Shown here piece by piece: positions 10,794 to 22,718 of a stretch of DNA of 64,000 nucleotides; within the stretch, counting starts at the first letter, position 1, and every line of letters begins with the position of its first letter. The stretch spans positions 620,001-684,000 of the forward strand of contig JAUFSD010000020.1 of NCBI GenBank assembly GCA_033030425.1, written 5' to 3'. Source of the stretch: Verpa conica. Lineage: Eukaryota; Ascomycota; Pezizomycetes; Pezizales; Morchellaceae. Under the pieces are notes generated by a model, which was not told where the DNA came from, did no database searches, and saw only the letters and a list, made by a program, of their open reading frames with translations. The translations under genes and the position numbers were made by a program.

Positions 10794-13700
10794 ATGGGCG
10801 AACCTAACCCTAGCCCTAGCCCCAAAAGTCCAACGCTTCGGATATCAAACATTCCCATAGATATAACTCAAGAAATATTTTGCAATATTCTAGAGGGCTT
10901 GCCGGTGCAACGAAGCACTAGTCAAAATGAAATAAAGCGTTCTCACCCAGAGAATGTTCTTTACATATCCCTCTCTCCATCCGCGTCGGATATTGAATGC
11001 GACCGCTACCAAGTTTCGACCGTCGACTTTAGGGAAATACCTCCCCTTCTTCAACCGACAGACGTCACACTAGAAAGGCAGGTTGTCCTTGGAGGGCCAG
11101 ATGGACCCGAATTTACAGTGATTGTTGATATGCACTTCCGGGGTTTGACCCCCCTCAACCGTCCGCTAAATTCTTCTGTTGAGTAAGTGGGCTTGTCTTT
11201 TCCTAAGTATTTAGTAAGTGGTGCCCAATGACTAAATAAAAATATAACCAAGTATTATCGCTGTCACCGGGCTTGCCGGACATGCGTTTGGGTCATGGAA
11301 GTCCCGGGGAGGTCGTGAGATGTGGTTACGGGACTTTTTACCTACTGATCTATTCGCTCACGGTTGCGAGTCTCGAGTTCTCACGTATGGTTACGATACA
11401 AAACTTGTAGGAAGCACATCGCACGCCTCCTTATATGACCTCTCAAAACAGTTTCTAGAGGCAGTGATGGATACCAGAAGACATCCGGAGGTCGGTTACC
11501 CCCAGCTCTGCGGATCATGAAATGGCTACTGACGTAGTATAGGCAGCACATCGCCCTATCATTTTCATCGATCATAGCCTAGGTGGCTTACTTATCAAGC
11601 AGGTTGGTATACTTTCCAAAGTCTTATAAGATGACTTACTAAGTCGTATAGGCCCTCATTGAAGCTGAATCCCAAAGTAGCGACATTTTCAAATCATGCC
11701 ACGGGATATTTTTCTTCGGGGTCCCGAATAGAGGGCTCCAGGTAGCAAGTTTGAAGTCAATGGTGAAAGGACAACCAAACTCGCCACTGATCCGCGACTT
11801 GAAGGAAAAATCATACTTTTTGGCAAATCTTCAACAGTCATTCTGTCGGTGTTTTACGTTCAAGGACTCCAAAATTATATCCTGCTACGAAACCCAAGAT
11901 ACAAGCACTGTTCAGGTAGACCCATGCTCCATCTACTCAAGTATGAGCACATGATTAAACATTTGAACTGGTAGCAAATACCCGGAACCCGTAACTGGGC
12001 GAGGACAGGTCCCCCTGTTCGCATGGTTACTCGCGAATCAGCAATCCATACTACCGCGAACGAAAGCATGTACTACGAGATTGCCCTGGATGGCGACCAT
12101 TCTACAATTATTAAATTTACCAGTAGCTCAGACCAGAAATACCAGATGATTAGAGGTAAATTGTTTGAACTCGCAAGCGCAGCGCCAGGAGTGATATCAA
12201 AGCGCTTTGTGGACAGACGAAAAGGTATATCTATGCGTAGGGATTTCCCCTATGATTGACCTATTCCGGAGATGACTTACTTTGGAGCGGCTAATTAATT
12301 GTATAAATAAAGTATTCACGGAGGAAGAGAAAACATGCCTCAGATCGTTAGCCCCAGCTATAAATGATCGGTCGCTTGAGAGGCCACAGGCAAAGGCATC
12401 CTCCGGTACCTGCAAGTGGCTCCTTAATGATGATACCTTTTGCGGTTGGCGTTCCTTAACCAGCACACAAAGACTTTTATGGGTATCAGGCCACCCAGGG
12501 ACCGGAAAGACGGTTTTAATGACCTCTCTATTGGCGGAACTGGAAATAGACTCTACTGTTGTCTACTTTTTCTGTGACGACAAACTCCAAGGACAGCGCA
12601 CGGCAACTGCAATCTTGAGGTCGTTGCTATACCAGCTCCTCAGCACAGATAGTTCGCTATTCAACCACATTAGGAAGCTCGGGAGCTTACCGGATACTCT
12701 ACCAACGTCATGGTCGTTCGATATACTTTGGAAAGCCTTCCGCGATATAGTTCAAGATCCAGACCTTTGTTCTCGACCAGTATATTGCCACATTGATGCT
12801 CTTGATGAATGTGAGGACTACAACGATAGGTCCGTGAGAAGGAGTAGCCTTTTAAGTAGGATTACAGACTTGTATACTTCGGGTTCTGTATGTAAACTTC
12901 CCATGATCATCACCAGTCGACCCTACGCCGATCTTTACACATATCTAAAAGGGTTTGGCACAATTGAGCTGGGAGGAGGTGGTACTAAACACGACATCTC
13001 TCTATATATCACCCAGACCCTCACGCAGCCAATGAAGAGCTTCTCTACCGAGATCACCAACCGTCTATCAGACTATCTACACAAGAACTCGAGGAGAATG
13101 TTCTTGTGGGTTGCTCTTGTCCTTGAGGACGTTAGCCACTGCTTTTCAGAGGCGGATGTCGAACAGCTGCTTGAAAATATTCCTCAAGGCCTCTATGAGT
13201 ACTACGACAATATCCTTGGTAGAATATTACCGAAGCACAGGGAAGAAGCAAAGACTATGCTATTGTGGGTTGTGCACGCGGTTCGCCCTATGACCCTGGG
13301 GGAGCTTGGTGATGCGTTTGCCCTATCTCACGCAACCACTGTAGCATCTAAAACCGGTCAAATTCCACAAAACCTTGGCACTATTAGGAAATATAAATCT
13401 GTCGATCTAGCTCTCGAAATTAAAGCACGATGTGGACTACTAATTGAGGTCCGGTCGACTAAGTTTGACTGGGGTAATGAGTACACTGTTCACTTGATTC
13501 ACCAATCTGTCAAAGACTTTTTGATGGCAACAACGGGCGACATCGGACATTGCATTAATCAAAATTTCTTTCACATTCCCGACGATACGGCTCACCAGCT
13601 TTTAGGGACATATTGCCTTGTATACGTTGCGTTTGAAGAGTTTACCGATTTATATTCTCGCGACAAACTTGCGTGGCGCTCCCAGCATCCAGCCACCCAA

Positions 13701-14841
13701 GCAAACGGGCGCTGGCTACATAATCCCTTGCAGCGCCTATGGGGAACCTGTGGGGAGATATATAAGATTATTGTTTCACGAACTGGACACAGCATCTCAA
13801 GCTGATAAATACCCTGTCTCCCACGCTGTAGCAGATATTCTTGGCATTCCAACCCTCTCCCGCTGAGCGGTTGTATCCTAGATTTACTATATCACCTTAT
13901 TTAGCCGACCTTAGAGTAGAATTGACAGATATACAGCGTCTCAGTTACGATATACACACGGATCGTGACCCGCCCATGTATCAAGGCATGCCCAAGTATG
14001 ATGGCATGCTTTGTAGCCTCATTCATATCGCGGCGCAGCTAGGAATATATACCCTATGCTCCTTTTTATTTGAGAAGGAGGTGACATGGTGGGGGGAGGT
14101 TGACAGACTAGGCTCATATTATGGTTATATCGGTGGGGATCGTATCGAGCAAGGTAAATGGCTTGCATTGAATGAGGCAATCTGCGGCAAACATATCGAG
14201 GTTGTAAAACTTTTGATAGACCATGGCCTTAGCGTCAACTGGGCCCCAGCGGGGATTCGTCACTCGCCCCTTACTACAGCAGCTGGAATTGGGAGTCTCG
14301 AGATAGCCCAATTTCTAATAGACCACGGGGCTGACCTCGGCCCCAATCCAACTATTCATGGCGCACCACTTCCTAGAGCGATCGATACAGAGCACGTAGA
14401 AATGATAAAGCTGCTGATGCGGGCTGGGGCGCCTTTGACATTAAAGGCAAACGAAGGAAACACATTATTACACTATGCTACTCAGTCCGGAAGGTGCAAC
14501 ATGCTAAGGCTACTAGTCGAACAAGGGGCGGATGCGAACTGCCAAAACTACCGGGGACAGCCACCTCTTTATATGATTTTTACACCCACCTCACCATTGC
14601 TAGTAATGCTCACCCTATATTCTCCAATTGCTCTTTTTAAAACTAATTTCTACTCTAGAGTAAAATTCCTAATAGAATATTGATAGTAAAGACTTTACTA
14701 GACCTCGGGGCTAATGCAAACTGGAGTGACTCCTATGGGAACACACTCTTACACACCGCAATCGATGAACTACAGCTAGGTGTGGCAATTGAACTTGCCA
14801 AAGTTAGTACAAATCTGAACTCAAAAGACCGTTGGGGGTGA
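10794..14841 (+). CDS. NLR-type STAND protein: SesB-like hydrolase, NACHT, ankyrin (possible frame break)
   Basis: Start ATG 10794. Manual exons: 10794-11182, 11253-11490, 11543-11602, 11652-11915, 11975-12224, 12313 to about 13800, about 13832-14602, 14659-14841. The N-terminal part is a SesB-like alpha/beta hydrolase (DIIAVTGLAGHAFGSW; RPIIFIDHSLGGLLIKQ holds the nucleophile serine; FFFGVPNRG). NACHT follows with Walker A GHPGTGKT near residue 461, Walker B YCHIDALDE near 560, and SRPYADL. A helical region (HLIHQSVKDFL) precedes ankyrin repeats. Fungal proteins of this plan are cytosolic non-self sensors. Oddities: the usual GHSLGG reads DHSLGG; the donor after 11490 is GTCGGT; and the frame shifts between about 13740 and 13835 without a convincing intron. 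It may be an intact gene with an unrecognised intron or an early pseudogene. Confidence 0.75.
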
Positions 14842-16597
14842 GCCACAAATGTATAGGGGGTACATCGCACTGCCGGGTGGGCCTGACCTATTCACAAAAT
14901 CATGAAGCCGGCGAGTGGTCCAGACCTTACTTCTTTGAAACTGAATTCCTAAAATATCGGTGAGGCGAATTATTTTGGACAAATAAGACAACCCTAACCC
15001 TAACACACCTCGTAGACCAAATCTATTCTGGTAGTCGATCTTGGACATGATATAACTAATTATACTGCGCGAGATGTAGATTTTCTATTTAGGATCACCT
15101 GTGGGGATTCAATACGAGTGATGAGCATATATAACTACTCCCGAGTCTAGGATCTCAAATCGATATTTGATAAGGAGACCGGGCACCCCGCAAAAATGTG
15201 ACCAAGCCAGGTTATACAAGTCATCACTCTTGTGGTCGTTAGGCATTACCGAAACACAACGAGCGACACCTAAACTACTGCTAGTAGAACAACCGGAAGT
15301 GTGGAGTCGTTTCTGGTACACCTTTGAGAGAATTTGTATATATAACTCTCTTCAACGTAAACATACATCTATTTTGGTCATGTACGAGGGTAGATCGCAT
15401 CTTTGCTCATAAATAATATCACCCTGTCAATATCCTCCCAGTCGCAGCAACTCCTCCAGTTTCCGGAGGCTGTAGTACTCCTCCTTATTCGAGTTTACGT
15501 TGAGGTGGGCGAACATTGCATCTACCCCCAAGCCGTCCAACATGAGTCTTTCGTTGATAGTCCAGCCGCTGTTTTCAGATTTTCAAACAGAGCTTGACTG
15601 AAACCGCTGTATGGAGGGGGTGTAGCTACGTATGGGTATTGTTTTAACTCCCGAGGCCAGAAAAACATCGGAGGACCCTCAGGAGGAGGAGGAGTAGGTG
15701 TTTGGGAGTGCTAGGTCCCTGTCCGGTGAGAGTGGGGCCTCCACTGATATATAAGGAACAGCTATAGCGAGATACCTAACGGAGCAAGCGCTACGAGTAC
15801 AAGAATATAAATAAAATTTATTCTAGTAATAGCTCTTTGATATAGAAGTGGGTTATAGTAGTGTGAAAAAAGAAATTTGTGTTTAAGAGTACCGTTAGAA
15901 TGAGCCTCGGGGATCCCAAGAGCGTTATTGATATGGATATATATTGGCAAGGGAGGTTGAATCGGGGAGTAGTAACAGGTGTAGGTATTTCGTGTGAATG
16001 TAGCAGAGATAAGCAGAGATTATCATCACCGTGAAAACCCTGTACCACTACATGACTAGTGGGTAACTATACCCCCGCAGTATAATCGTGAGTTTGTTTC
16101 AATTTTGTTTCCTTGTTATAAAATTCCTACGTCCCGGGAACCGACTAAAGTTGCCAGAACCTTCTACACTCCTACTAGTGCTGTCAATAGTATATGGGGG
16201 CTTAATGGTGAGTCTGTTGGCTTCAAATGTTGTACCGGCAGGAGAACTCTCGCCGCACCCATGCGTAGTTGGCGGCTTCCTCCATGAACCCCACTGAGTG
16301 ACAAGGGACGGACGAGGAAGCACGGGTATCTGATTCTCCTTGGGCGTGTTTCCTCTTTATTTTCTTTATTATTCAACCCTCAAATAAAACTTAAGACGCG
16401 ATATTACAAGTGACGATGAATAGAATCAACCCTTATACAGGATAACACAACACCAATATCACCCGCGTCAACAATACTAGTTGTATGAATATGACAAGAC
16501 ACCCCACCCTTGTTGCCTGCGTTAAAGCGTCTAAAAACCGCTATAACTCAGGTTAGGATCATCATAAACAAGATATTCACCATCAGAATGCATCCCC
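14842..16597. other. Intergenic, telomere-type motif, no gene seen
   Basis: Contains AACCCTAACCCTAAC at 14990-15004, the longest telomere-type run in the window. Small frames (for example 15167-15412) carry no motif I recognise. A GGAGGAGGAGGAG run lies near 15681. Confidence 0.4.
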
Positions 16598-17968
16598 CTA
16601 GCCCCACACATACCGAGTTTGAATACCATAGTCAGGACCATCGGAACTAAGATCGGAACTAGAATCCACCTGAAACAAAGCTTCCTCAAACTCTTCTGCA
16701 GAAGAGATATTATTAACGTTCGGTACCCAGTCCTCCGCATGGGGCCATTCTTCTGGTCCGCATGAGCAGTTCCAGGAGACTAAGCATTTGTCCCCAACCG
16801 CGACAAAAATAGACACCCCCGGATGATCCTGCGTAATCTGCTTAAGCCCATGATAAACGAGATTCAAGTCAACCTCTTTACACCCCCCCTCGCATAGAAT
16901 CTCCAATACCTCAAGCTGTGACCATGCACCCGGAGATTTAAAAAGCTCATCGCACAATGTAGCTCCGTGAAGAACGAACCTCTTGAGTGTTTGTGACGGA
17001 ATAAGAGAGCAAATATCTTGCTCTATTCTAAACGTACTCTTATAAAACCTCCCTAGCCGGAAGGATATCCTGATGTCCGTTGGCTGCCAGCCGAAATTTC
17101 TATATGCGCGTAGCATCCCTACAACGCCATCGGTCTCGACATCGGTAAGAACCAAGACTGAAACATTTGGGACCATTCTCGCAAGATAGGCGCCTCGTTC
17201 TTCTGGGTTGGCGTGGATATGATCTGTAACCGTTAATGTCGTTATAGACTCCAGTGTTCCACCCTCCCACTCATGACTCGTCAATGGATCGTTGAGTATA
17301 TATAACAAGTCGGCCGATAATGTATCTGCGAATGGACCCCGGCAACCGGTAATAGATAGCTTTTGTAGCCCGCGGAAACCACCGTCTTTTCCCAGATCCG
17401 GAAGTTGCTTGAGGTAGGCAACCACCGTTTCCAATTTTAAAGCTCTAAACACAATTGCCTTTACTGCCAGCTTAAACTGTGCGGTGAGGTCCAGTAATAA
17501 GGAGTCGTTGAAGTCCTTGTCCTCATCGTTTGATAGATCACGCGGGGAGGAGTCGTTTGAGAGCTTGTACTCATCGTATGATAGACCACATGAGAATAAG
17601 ACTAGCTTCTCCACCCTGGAACAAAATCTCATAATTTCCTGGGGTAGCGGAGATTGTTTAGTAGTACTGGAGGTCTGTTCCGTGCCAATGAAGGCTTCGC
17701 CGGGCGCATATCGAACGGGTATTTCGAGACAGCGAATGGAGGAAGCACTGTATGAGGATGAGGATAGAAGACTGTGAACAATAGGTAAAGTACGGGTGTT
17801 GCAATGAACGGTGGAGTATATAGATGGGATACTGAGGGATCGTATAAGTCTGCAACTATGGGCAAACTTGATGCCGTTTTGAAGGGGGGTGGGTGAAGAA
17901 CTATCATCGCTGAATACATGGAATATGATTTCGGTGAGGATCTCGTTGGGGAGGCGGAGGAGTGACAT
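16598..17968 (-). CDS. F-box / leucine-rich-repeat-like protein (intact)
   Basis: Uninterrupted frame of 456 residues from the ATG at 17966-17968. The N-terminus, LRLPNEILTEIIFHV followed by CRLIRSLSIPSIYSTVHC, is a typical fungal F-box start. The middle has irregular Leu-rich segments (LQKLSITGC, SITTLTVTDH, LEVLEILCEGGC). The C-terminus has an acidic, Ser-rich tail. F-box proteins bind Skp1 and deliver targets to an SCF ubiquitin ligase; the substrate is unknown. A diverged, broken paralogue lies at 21278-22612 on the same strand, and matching stretches upstream (CTTCCCCTCTCCTCGGG at both loci) show that flanking DNA was duplicated too. The completeness of this copy against the decay of the other suggests it is the functional one. 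Confidence 0.8.
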   Translation of the reverse strand: MSLLRLPNEILTEIIFHVFSDDSSSPTPLQNGIKFAHSCRLIRSLSIPSIYSTVHCNTRTLPIVHSLLSSSSYSASSIRCLEIPVRYAPGEAFIGTEQTSSTTKQSPLPQEIMRFCSRVEKLVLFSCGLSYDEYKLSNDSSPRDLSNDEDKDFNDSLLLDLTAQFKLAVKAIVFRALKLETVVAYLKQLPDLGKDGGFRGLQKLSITGCRGPFADTLSADLLYILNDPLTSHEWEGGTLESITTLTVTDHIHANPEERGAYLARMVPNVSVLVLTDVETDGVVGMLRAYRNFGWQPTDIRISFRLGRFYKSTFRIEQDICSLIPSQTLKRFVLHGATLCDELFKSPGAWSQLEVLEILCEGGCKEVDLNLVYHGLKQITQDHPGVSIFVAVGDKCLVSWNCSCGPEEWPHAEDWVPNVNNISSAEEFEEALFQVDSSSDLSSDGPDYGIQTRYVWG

Positions 17969-19522
17969 TGGTGTTATTCGCGAAACAGAGAAATCTTAGA
18001 TGTTGGTAGGACGCGCTTTGTATTATCGGAGTGTAGAGTTGCATATTCCTTTTTCTGTGGAGTCACTGACTCATCGGGAGACCGTGATATTTCCAATTAG
18101 ACCATTGCCGATCTTCCCCTCTCCTCGGGTAGGCATAAGCACCCGAGATATAAGACATATACTCGTAATTGCAAGTATAGTATAGGGGTGTCTCTGCAGC
18201 CTCTGGTAGAAAGATCGGGTTCTTAGGCCAATGATATTGTTAGAAATCTCGCCGAGTACGTGAAAGGCCAATCAAGGCCCGTGTCACGTGAAGATCACGT
18301 CAGACGCTAGCTAGTGATCCTCCATCAGAGGATCACGCCTCCGATGGAGGAGAAAGAATATACATCTTTTGATCTTCTCAGTTTCTGATCTGAAGATAGC
18401 CCTTCCGCTGGTTGACGTATCTTGGGGGCCGCATCCGGCCATCACACCCCGGTTCTACCGGAAGCTGTACTAGGGGTGCCGACAAATCATCAAGCCACAG
18501 GAGGATCTGATAAGATCAGATAACCGGGGGTTCTCCTCGAGAGAAGACTTACATAACTAAGGGAATAACTCCAACCATATATAGTATAGTCGCTAGCGGG
18601 AGCGTTCGTAATCGCTTACTCATCGTTGTGGCACATTAAAAGTATCGATCCTAAGTTACATGTACTCATTAACTAAAACTATTGAGAGCGAAGAAGTCCC
18701 TCTGTAACACTGCCTACATAGAAAATATAGTATGTGAGGTGATCTCGCAGTCCTGGCCCACTGCGCGTGCCGCGTATCGAAAATTATCTTTTTGACTGCG
18801 AAATAGATACATACGGATCATGAAGAATCACTCTAGTGGTAGTATGGCTTAGAATCGTGCTACAGGCCACCGTTGTGGCGCTAACGCCTCCCCGAACAAA
18901 TCACTATCTCACAGATCTGTCAACACAACCTCAGTCAAAAGCCTAGGTGAATTTTAATATAAATGTGCCGGTTTCTAAGGCTTCTATTAGTATTATACTC
19001 ATGGGTTTATATACTTTATGGTGGTAGTTCTAGGTGTCTTAGCTGTTTCAGCGGTAATTTATGGCACGGTATTGTTGTAGCCAGTTCTCCAGGGGACATC
19101 AATCAGTTTAACGGCACCAGTGAATGAGTCAGACTACACCGAATCACTCATTATTGTTTTTGAATATACCGGCTCTCACTATATAACTGGCGTTCTATTA
19201 GGGGCAGTAAGTGACCGAATGAAACTCAATAATCATAGACATAATTACAGCTGAACTTTAGCAATCGTATCAACATCCCCAAAGGTCTCAGTATACTTAG
19301 AAATTGCAGACCAAAATATATAGAAACATAGTAGCGCCCCAATGATAACAAGAATGAGTACTAGAACTACGAGAACAATTGTACCAAAAAACAACAGATC
19401 TATATACGCTGCTCCGACTCTACCTGCCTCTCTGCTCGCGCGACATCGAGCATAAGGTCTGTAACTGAGGGCTGTTTGATATTTTGCTGAGTACGTACTT
19501 TAAGGATGTTAGTAGACTTCCC
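17969..19522. other. Intergenic with a cluster of short palindromes
   Basis: No gene seen. Around 18275-18550 there are several hairpins in a row: CACGTGAAGATCACGT, GTGATCCTC-CATCA-GAGGATCAC (9-bp arms), TCCATC facing GATGGA, and ATCTGATAAGATCAGAT. The rest is unremarkable AT-rich DNA. Confidence 0.45.
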
Positions 19523-19838
19523 CAGTGTTCGCAACGGGGCAGTCCGTCCGTCCTGAGGCTAAGATCGGACGCCCTATGACTATATAGTATGTCCCAGCTT
19601 CCCTTCAGGGCGGTCCAGGGTGTACGCAACGAGGACTATGGACTGTATAGGGCCCTCAGGGCGCCAAATCTTCAGGGCTAGGGCTTTCTTTGCCTCGAAC
19701 CGGCTATCAGGCTCTACCTACTCCTATGCAGGCTGTGATTGGCAGCAGATACTAGATCGTTTTCCCCTAGAATGTTAAAAAAATCCCTTGGTAAATGTCT
19801 ATAGGGCCCTACCGGGGGCCCGGACGGTTGCAAACCTG
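19523..19838. mobile_element. hAT-related miniature element (ends approximate)
   Basis: The left end CAGTGTTCGCAACGGGGCAG, followed by TCCGTCCGTC, matches both ends of the hAT element at 44079-47159 (CAGTG start; GCAGTCCGTCCGTC at 44092). The inverted right end begins CAGGTTTGCAACCGTCCGGG. GGGCCC-rich segments are also shared. No coding capacity. I see no clear 8-bp duplication, so one end may have been lost. Confidence 0.55.
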
Positions 19839-21277
19839 TATCTGTCAGAGACAAAGAATTTCTGATAAGTTCTATTACTATCCTTTCGCTTGCCACAACC
19901 TCGGTACGAATTCCGAGGATTATCAAGACTGAAGGTAGTGCGGAACCGATTATCGAGATCAATAGAATAACGATGTATAGAGATATCATTGCTACACCGT
20001 AAAAGTTAGTGTGTAATTCTTTAGTCATGGAAATCATAAAGATTACCGAGTAAGTGAATTGGTGAACGTCTGGAGCAGTTTACTAGGATAACTCTGCTCG
20101 AAGAAAAACTGAAGGTTGTGGGTAAACAGAGACAGATACCAGCAAAGAAAACCGAAAAAATCCTGTTGACTCAACTTGTTGTAAATATGGATAATGGGGG
20201 GCAACGGTGGGGAGGTGTAGTTGTAAACTAACCCGAGCTGTGCCAAGACCACTACAGAGCCTCAGCTCCCAACGTGACACAATGCATGTCCCAGGTGGTG
20301 TATGGGATTGGGAATATCATCCCCTGCGGCTATTTGAACGGCCACTTGGAGTACACCTAACTCATGCACAAGCTGGATATCTCGCCCGTCTTCAGAGCCC
20401 TACGCAAAGTGGTTCGCTGCCGCAACATCAATATGTTAGACTTACTTGGAATAATTGAACGCGGTAGGGTAGAATTTAGACATTTCACGCTCATATATTG
20501 TGTATTTCTGTGGTATTGGTGTTGGAGTGGTTTCGGTACCTTGACTTTAGTAATTTACTATAAAATTCAGGTATGCATGTATTTTTGGGGTGACCCCCCA
20601 GAGTTGCAGAAATCAATGGAGAGTCGCGATAAATACCCAGAGTGTATAATACAGCCGTAGTACAGCCCCTAGTTGACTGCTTCCACCTGTCGTATGCCAC
20701 ACTGATTAATTCTAAATATTAAAGGTTTACATTAAAACCCTAACCCTACTCACACGGAGGTTATATCTATTCCGGTGACAGGTTTGAGTATGTTATAAGC
20801 GATTATAGTGTTCATTAGCCAGTCTTTGATACGTATGATAGCCAGAATGGGCCTTGGAAATTCCGAGAGAGTGATGAGTATGTAGGTCATTTTGCGTTGT
20901 GGGTTTTAAATCAGAATTTAGCTATGGATACGAGGATCCAGGAGAAGCGTAGGGGAAGTACTCACTCTCATGCTAGTTGAATACTACTAGAGTATTATCG
21001 GTGATACCACCGCACCGCTGAGAGTGAGACTGTCCGGATGTCCGAGGTTATCCGAGGTATTCTTTAGAGAAGTACTGACTTTATAGATCCTTGCGACACA
21101 ACCCCCCATCTGTTTCAATTTTATCCGCCTGTAGTAATACTATACGCTGTTGAATACGCCTACGTTAGTCTTTCCTAAAATTTAAATAGTATCCTGTAGA
21201 TCTACATTCATATCAAATACCCTCGACTAAGTATTTTAAAACCTCAACCTACTTTTAACTCACATGCAAGGATCATC
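19839..21277. other. Intergenic, no gene seen
   Basis: Holds AACCCTAAC at 20736-20744. A 20-bp segment, CTCAGCTCCCAACGTGACAC (20261-20280), partly recurs near 25232 (CTCAACTACCAACGTGACAC), suggesting an old dispersed repeat. Short frames carry no motif. Confidence 0.4.
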
Positions 21278-21332
21278 CTAATATTCTATATCACTATCTT
21301 CTTCTTCTTCTTCTTCTTCTTCTTCTTCTTCT

Positions 21333-21364
<32 letters not shown>

Positions 21365-22612
21365 ACCCCCGTCATCTCCACCTTCGTCTTCCCCGTCAAA
21401 CAAGGCCTTTCTAAAACCCTCTGAAGAAGAGACCATATTGACGTTTGGTACCCAGCCTTCTGTACCGCGCCAGCCTTCCAGTCCAGAAGACCAGTTCTAA
21501 GAAGCCAAGCATTGACTTCCAGCCGCTAAGAATATAGAGACCTCTGGGCGACTCTGCGTAATCTTCTCAAACCCTTCCCAAACGAGACCAGGATCAACCT
21601 CTTCACACCCTCCGTCACACCGAATATCGAGTACTCTCAGCCTTGACCATGCCTCCAATCCCGTGAAAAGGTTCTCGCAAATTGTAGCCCCACGGACAGT
21701 GAAGATTTCGAGCCGAGTTGAAATTCCCGCAACCAAGGTACAGATATCGTGATACGTGTTATACCTCCCCTGCTTGAAGTATATCGTGAGGTACGTTAGT
21801 CGTGAGTCATATTTATTATATGCTTTCAACATCCCTATAACGCTTTTTGCACTGACGTTGTCAAAAAACAAGCGTGTGATGTTTGGAACCATTCTCCCAA
21901 TGTAACCCCCTGTTGCTTCCTTGTACATTGTGGGGTGCGTATCTCTAATCACTAATGAGGCTACGGACGCAAGTACTCTACCTTTAAACCTCCGGGCCTC
22001 CGCGAGACGATAGAGCCCTGAGCTGCCTGTGTGGGGTGCCCCCGTGGAACAGGAAATAGTTAATTTGTGTAGCCTGCAGAAATTGCTGCCCTTTCCCTTA
22101 TCTGAAAGTTGAATGAAATAGAGGATCAACGCTGCAATATCTATCAATCCGAACCCAAGCTTTTTAATTGCTAGTTTACGTTCTGGTGTCAGACCCCCTA
22201 GCAGAGATTTGTTGAAATCATTGTTCTCAAATTGTGATGGATAGAATTAAACTAATATCAACTCCTCTAGTCTAGGGCAACGTCTAATAATCTCTTGGAG
22301 AAGGTCCGGTCCAGGAATGTCGGCGCTCTGCTGGTAGGGTGCATATCTAACATGAATGCCGAGGGAGCGAACGTAGAGAGCTCAATTAGAGAAGGATAAG
22401 AGACTGTGTATAGCAGGTACAGTACGGGTGGTGCAATCAACGTCGGAGTATATTGATGGGATACTGAGAGATCGTATATGTCTACATGTATGGGCAAACC
22501 TGACGATGTTTAGACGGGGGTAATTGGATTCCTCGGAGATTGGCGGCCCGTCGGCAGATACATACTGTATGATTTCGCTGAGGATCTCGTTCGGGAGTGC
22601 CAGGAGGGGCAT
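21278..22612 (-). pseudogene. F-box protein paralogue, broken by stop codons
   Basis: The N-terminal part (22612-22382) begins MPLLALPNEILSEIIQYV and keeps the F-box and RSLSIPSIYSDV. A TGA then interrupts it at SLLSFSN, a TAA follows LEELILV, and a TAG lies at AGSQCLAS. In the intact paralogue (16598-17968) the codon at that last place is TGG (CLVSWNCSCG), so it is a Trp-to-stop change. Beyond it the frame still reads EGWVPNVNMVSSSEGF (paralogue EDWVPNVNNISSAEEF), then a long Glu run made by a TTC/CTT microsatellite, and a final TAG at 21278-21280. Interruptions are nonsense changes rather than visible indels. A recently disabled duplicate is the simplest reading. Confidence 0.8.
21298..21364. 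repeat. CTT microsatellite inside the F-box pseudogene
   Basis: About 20 consecutive CTT units with one CCT interruption. On the minus strand it encodes a Glu run at the C-terminus of the former protein. Confidence 0.95.
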
Positions 22613-22664
22613 TGCAGCAAGTTATTTGTTGTTGGCACAAGGAATGTTTCTCGGTCGGGTTACT

Positions 22665-22718
22665 ACCGACGGATGAAGTATGAGGAAAAAAAAAAAAAAA
22701 AAAAACCGACGGATGAAG
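22665..22718 (+). mobile_element. Minimal retroposition scar: poly(A) tail with 14-bp target duplication
   Basis: ACCGACGGATGAAG occurs at 22665-22678 and again at 22705-22718. Between the copies there is only TATGAGG plus about 19-20 A residues. This is what extreme 5' truncation during target-primed reverse transcription leaves behind. It sits about 60 bp upstream of the ATG of the F-box pseudogene. The A count is at the limit of reading precision. Confidence 0.8.
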
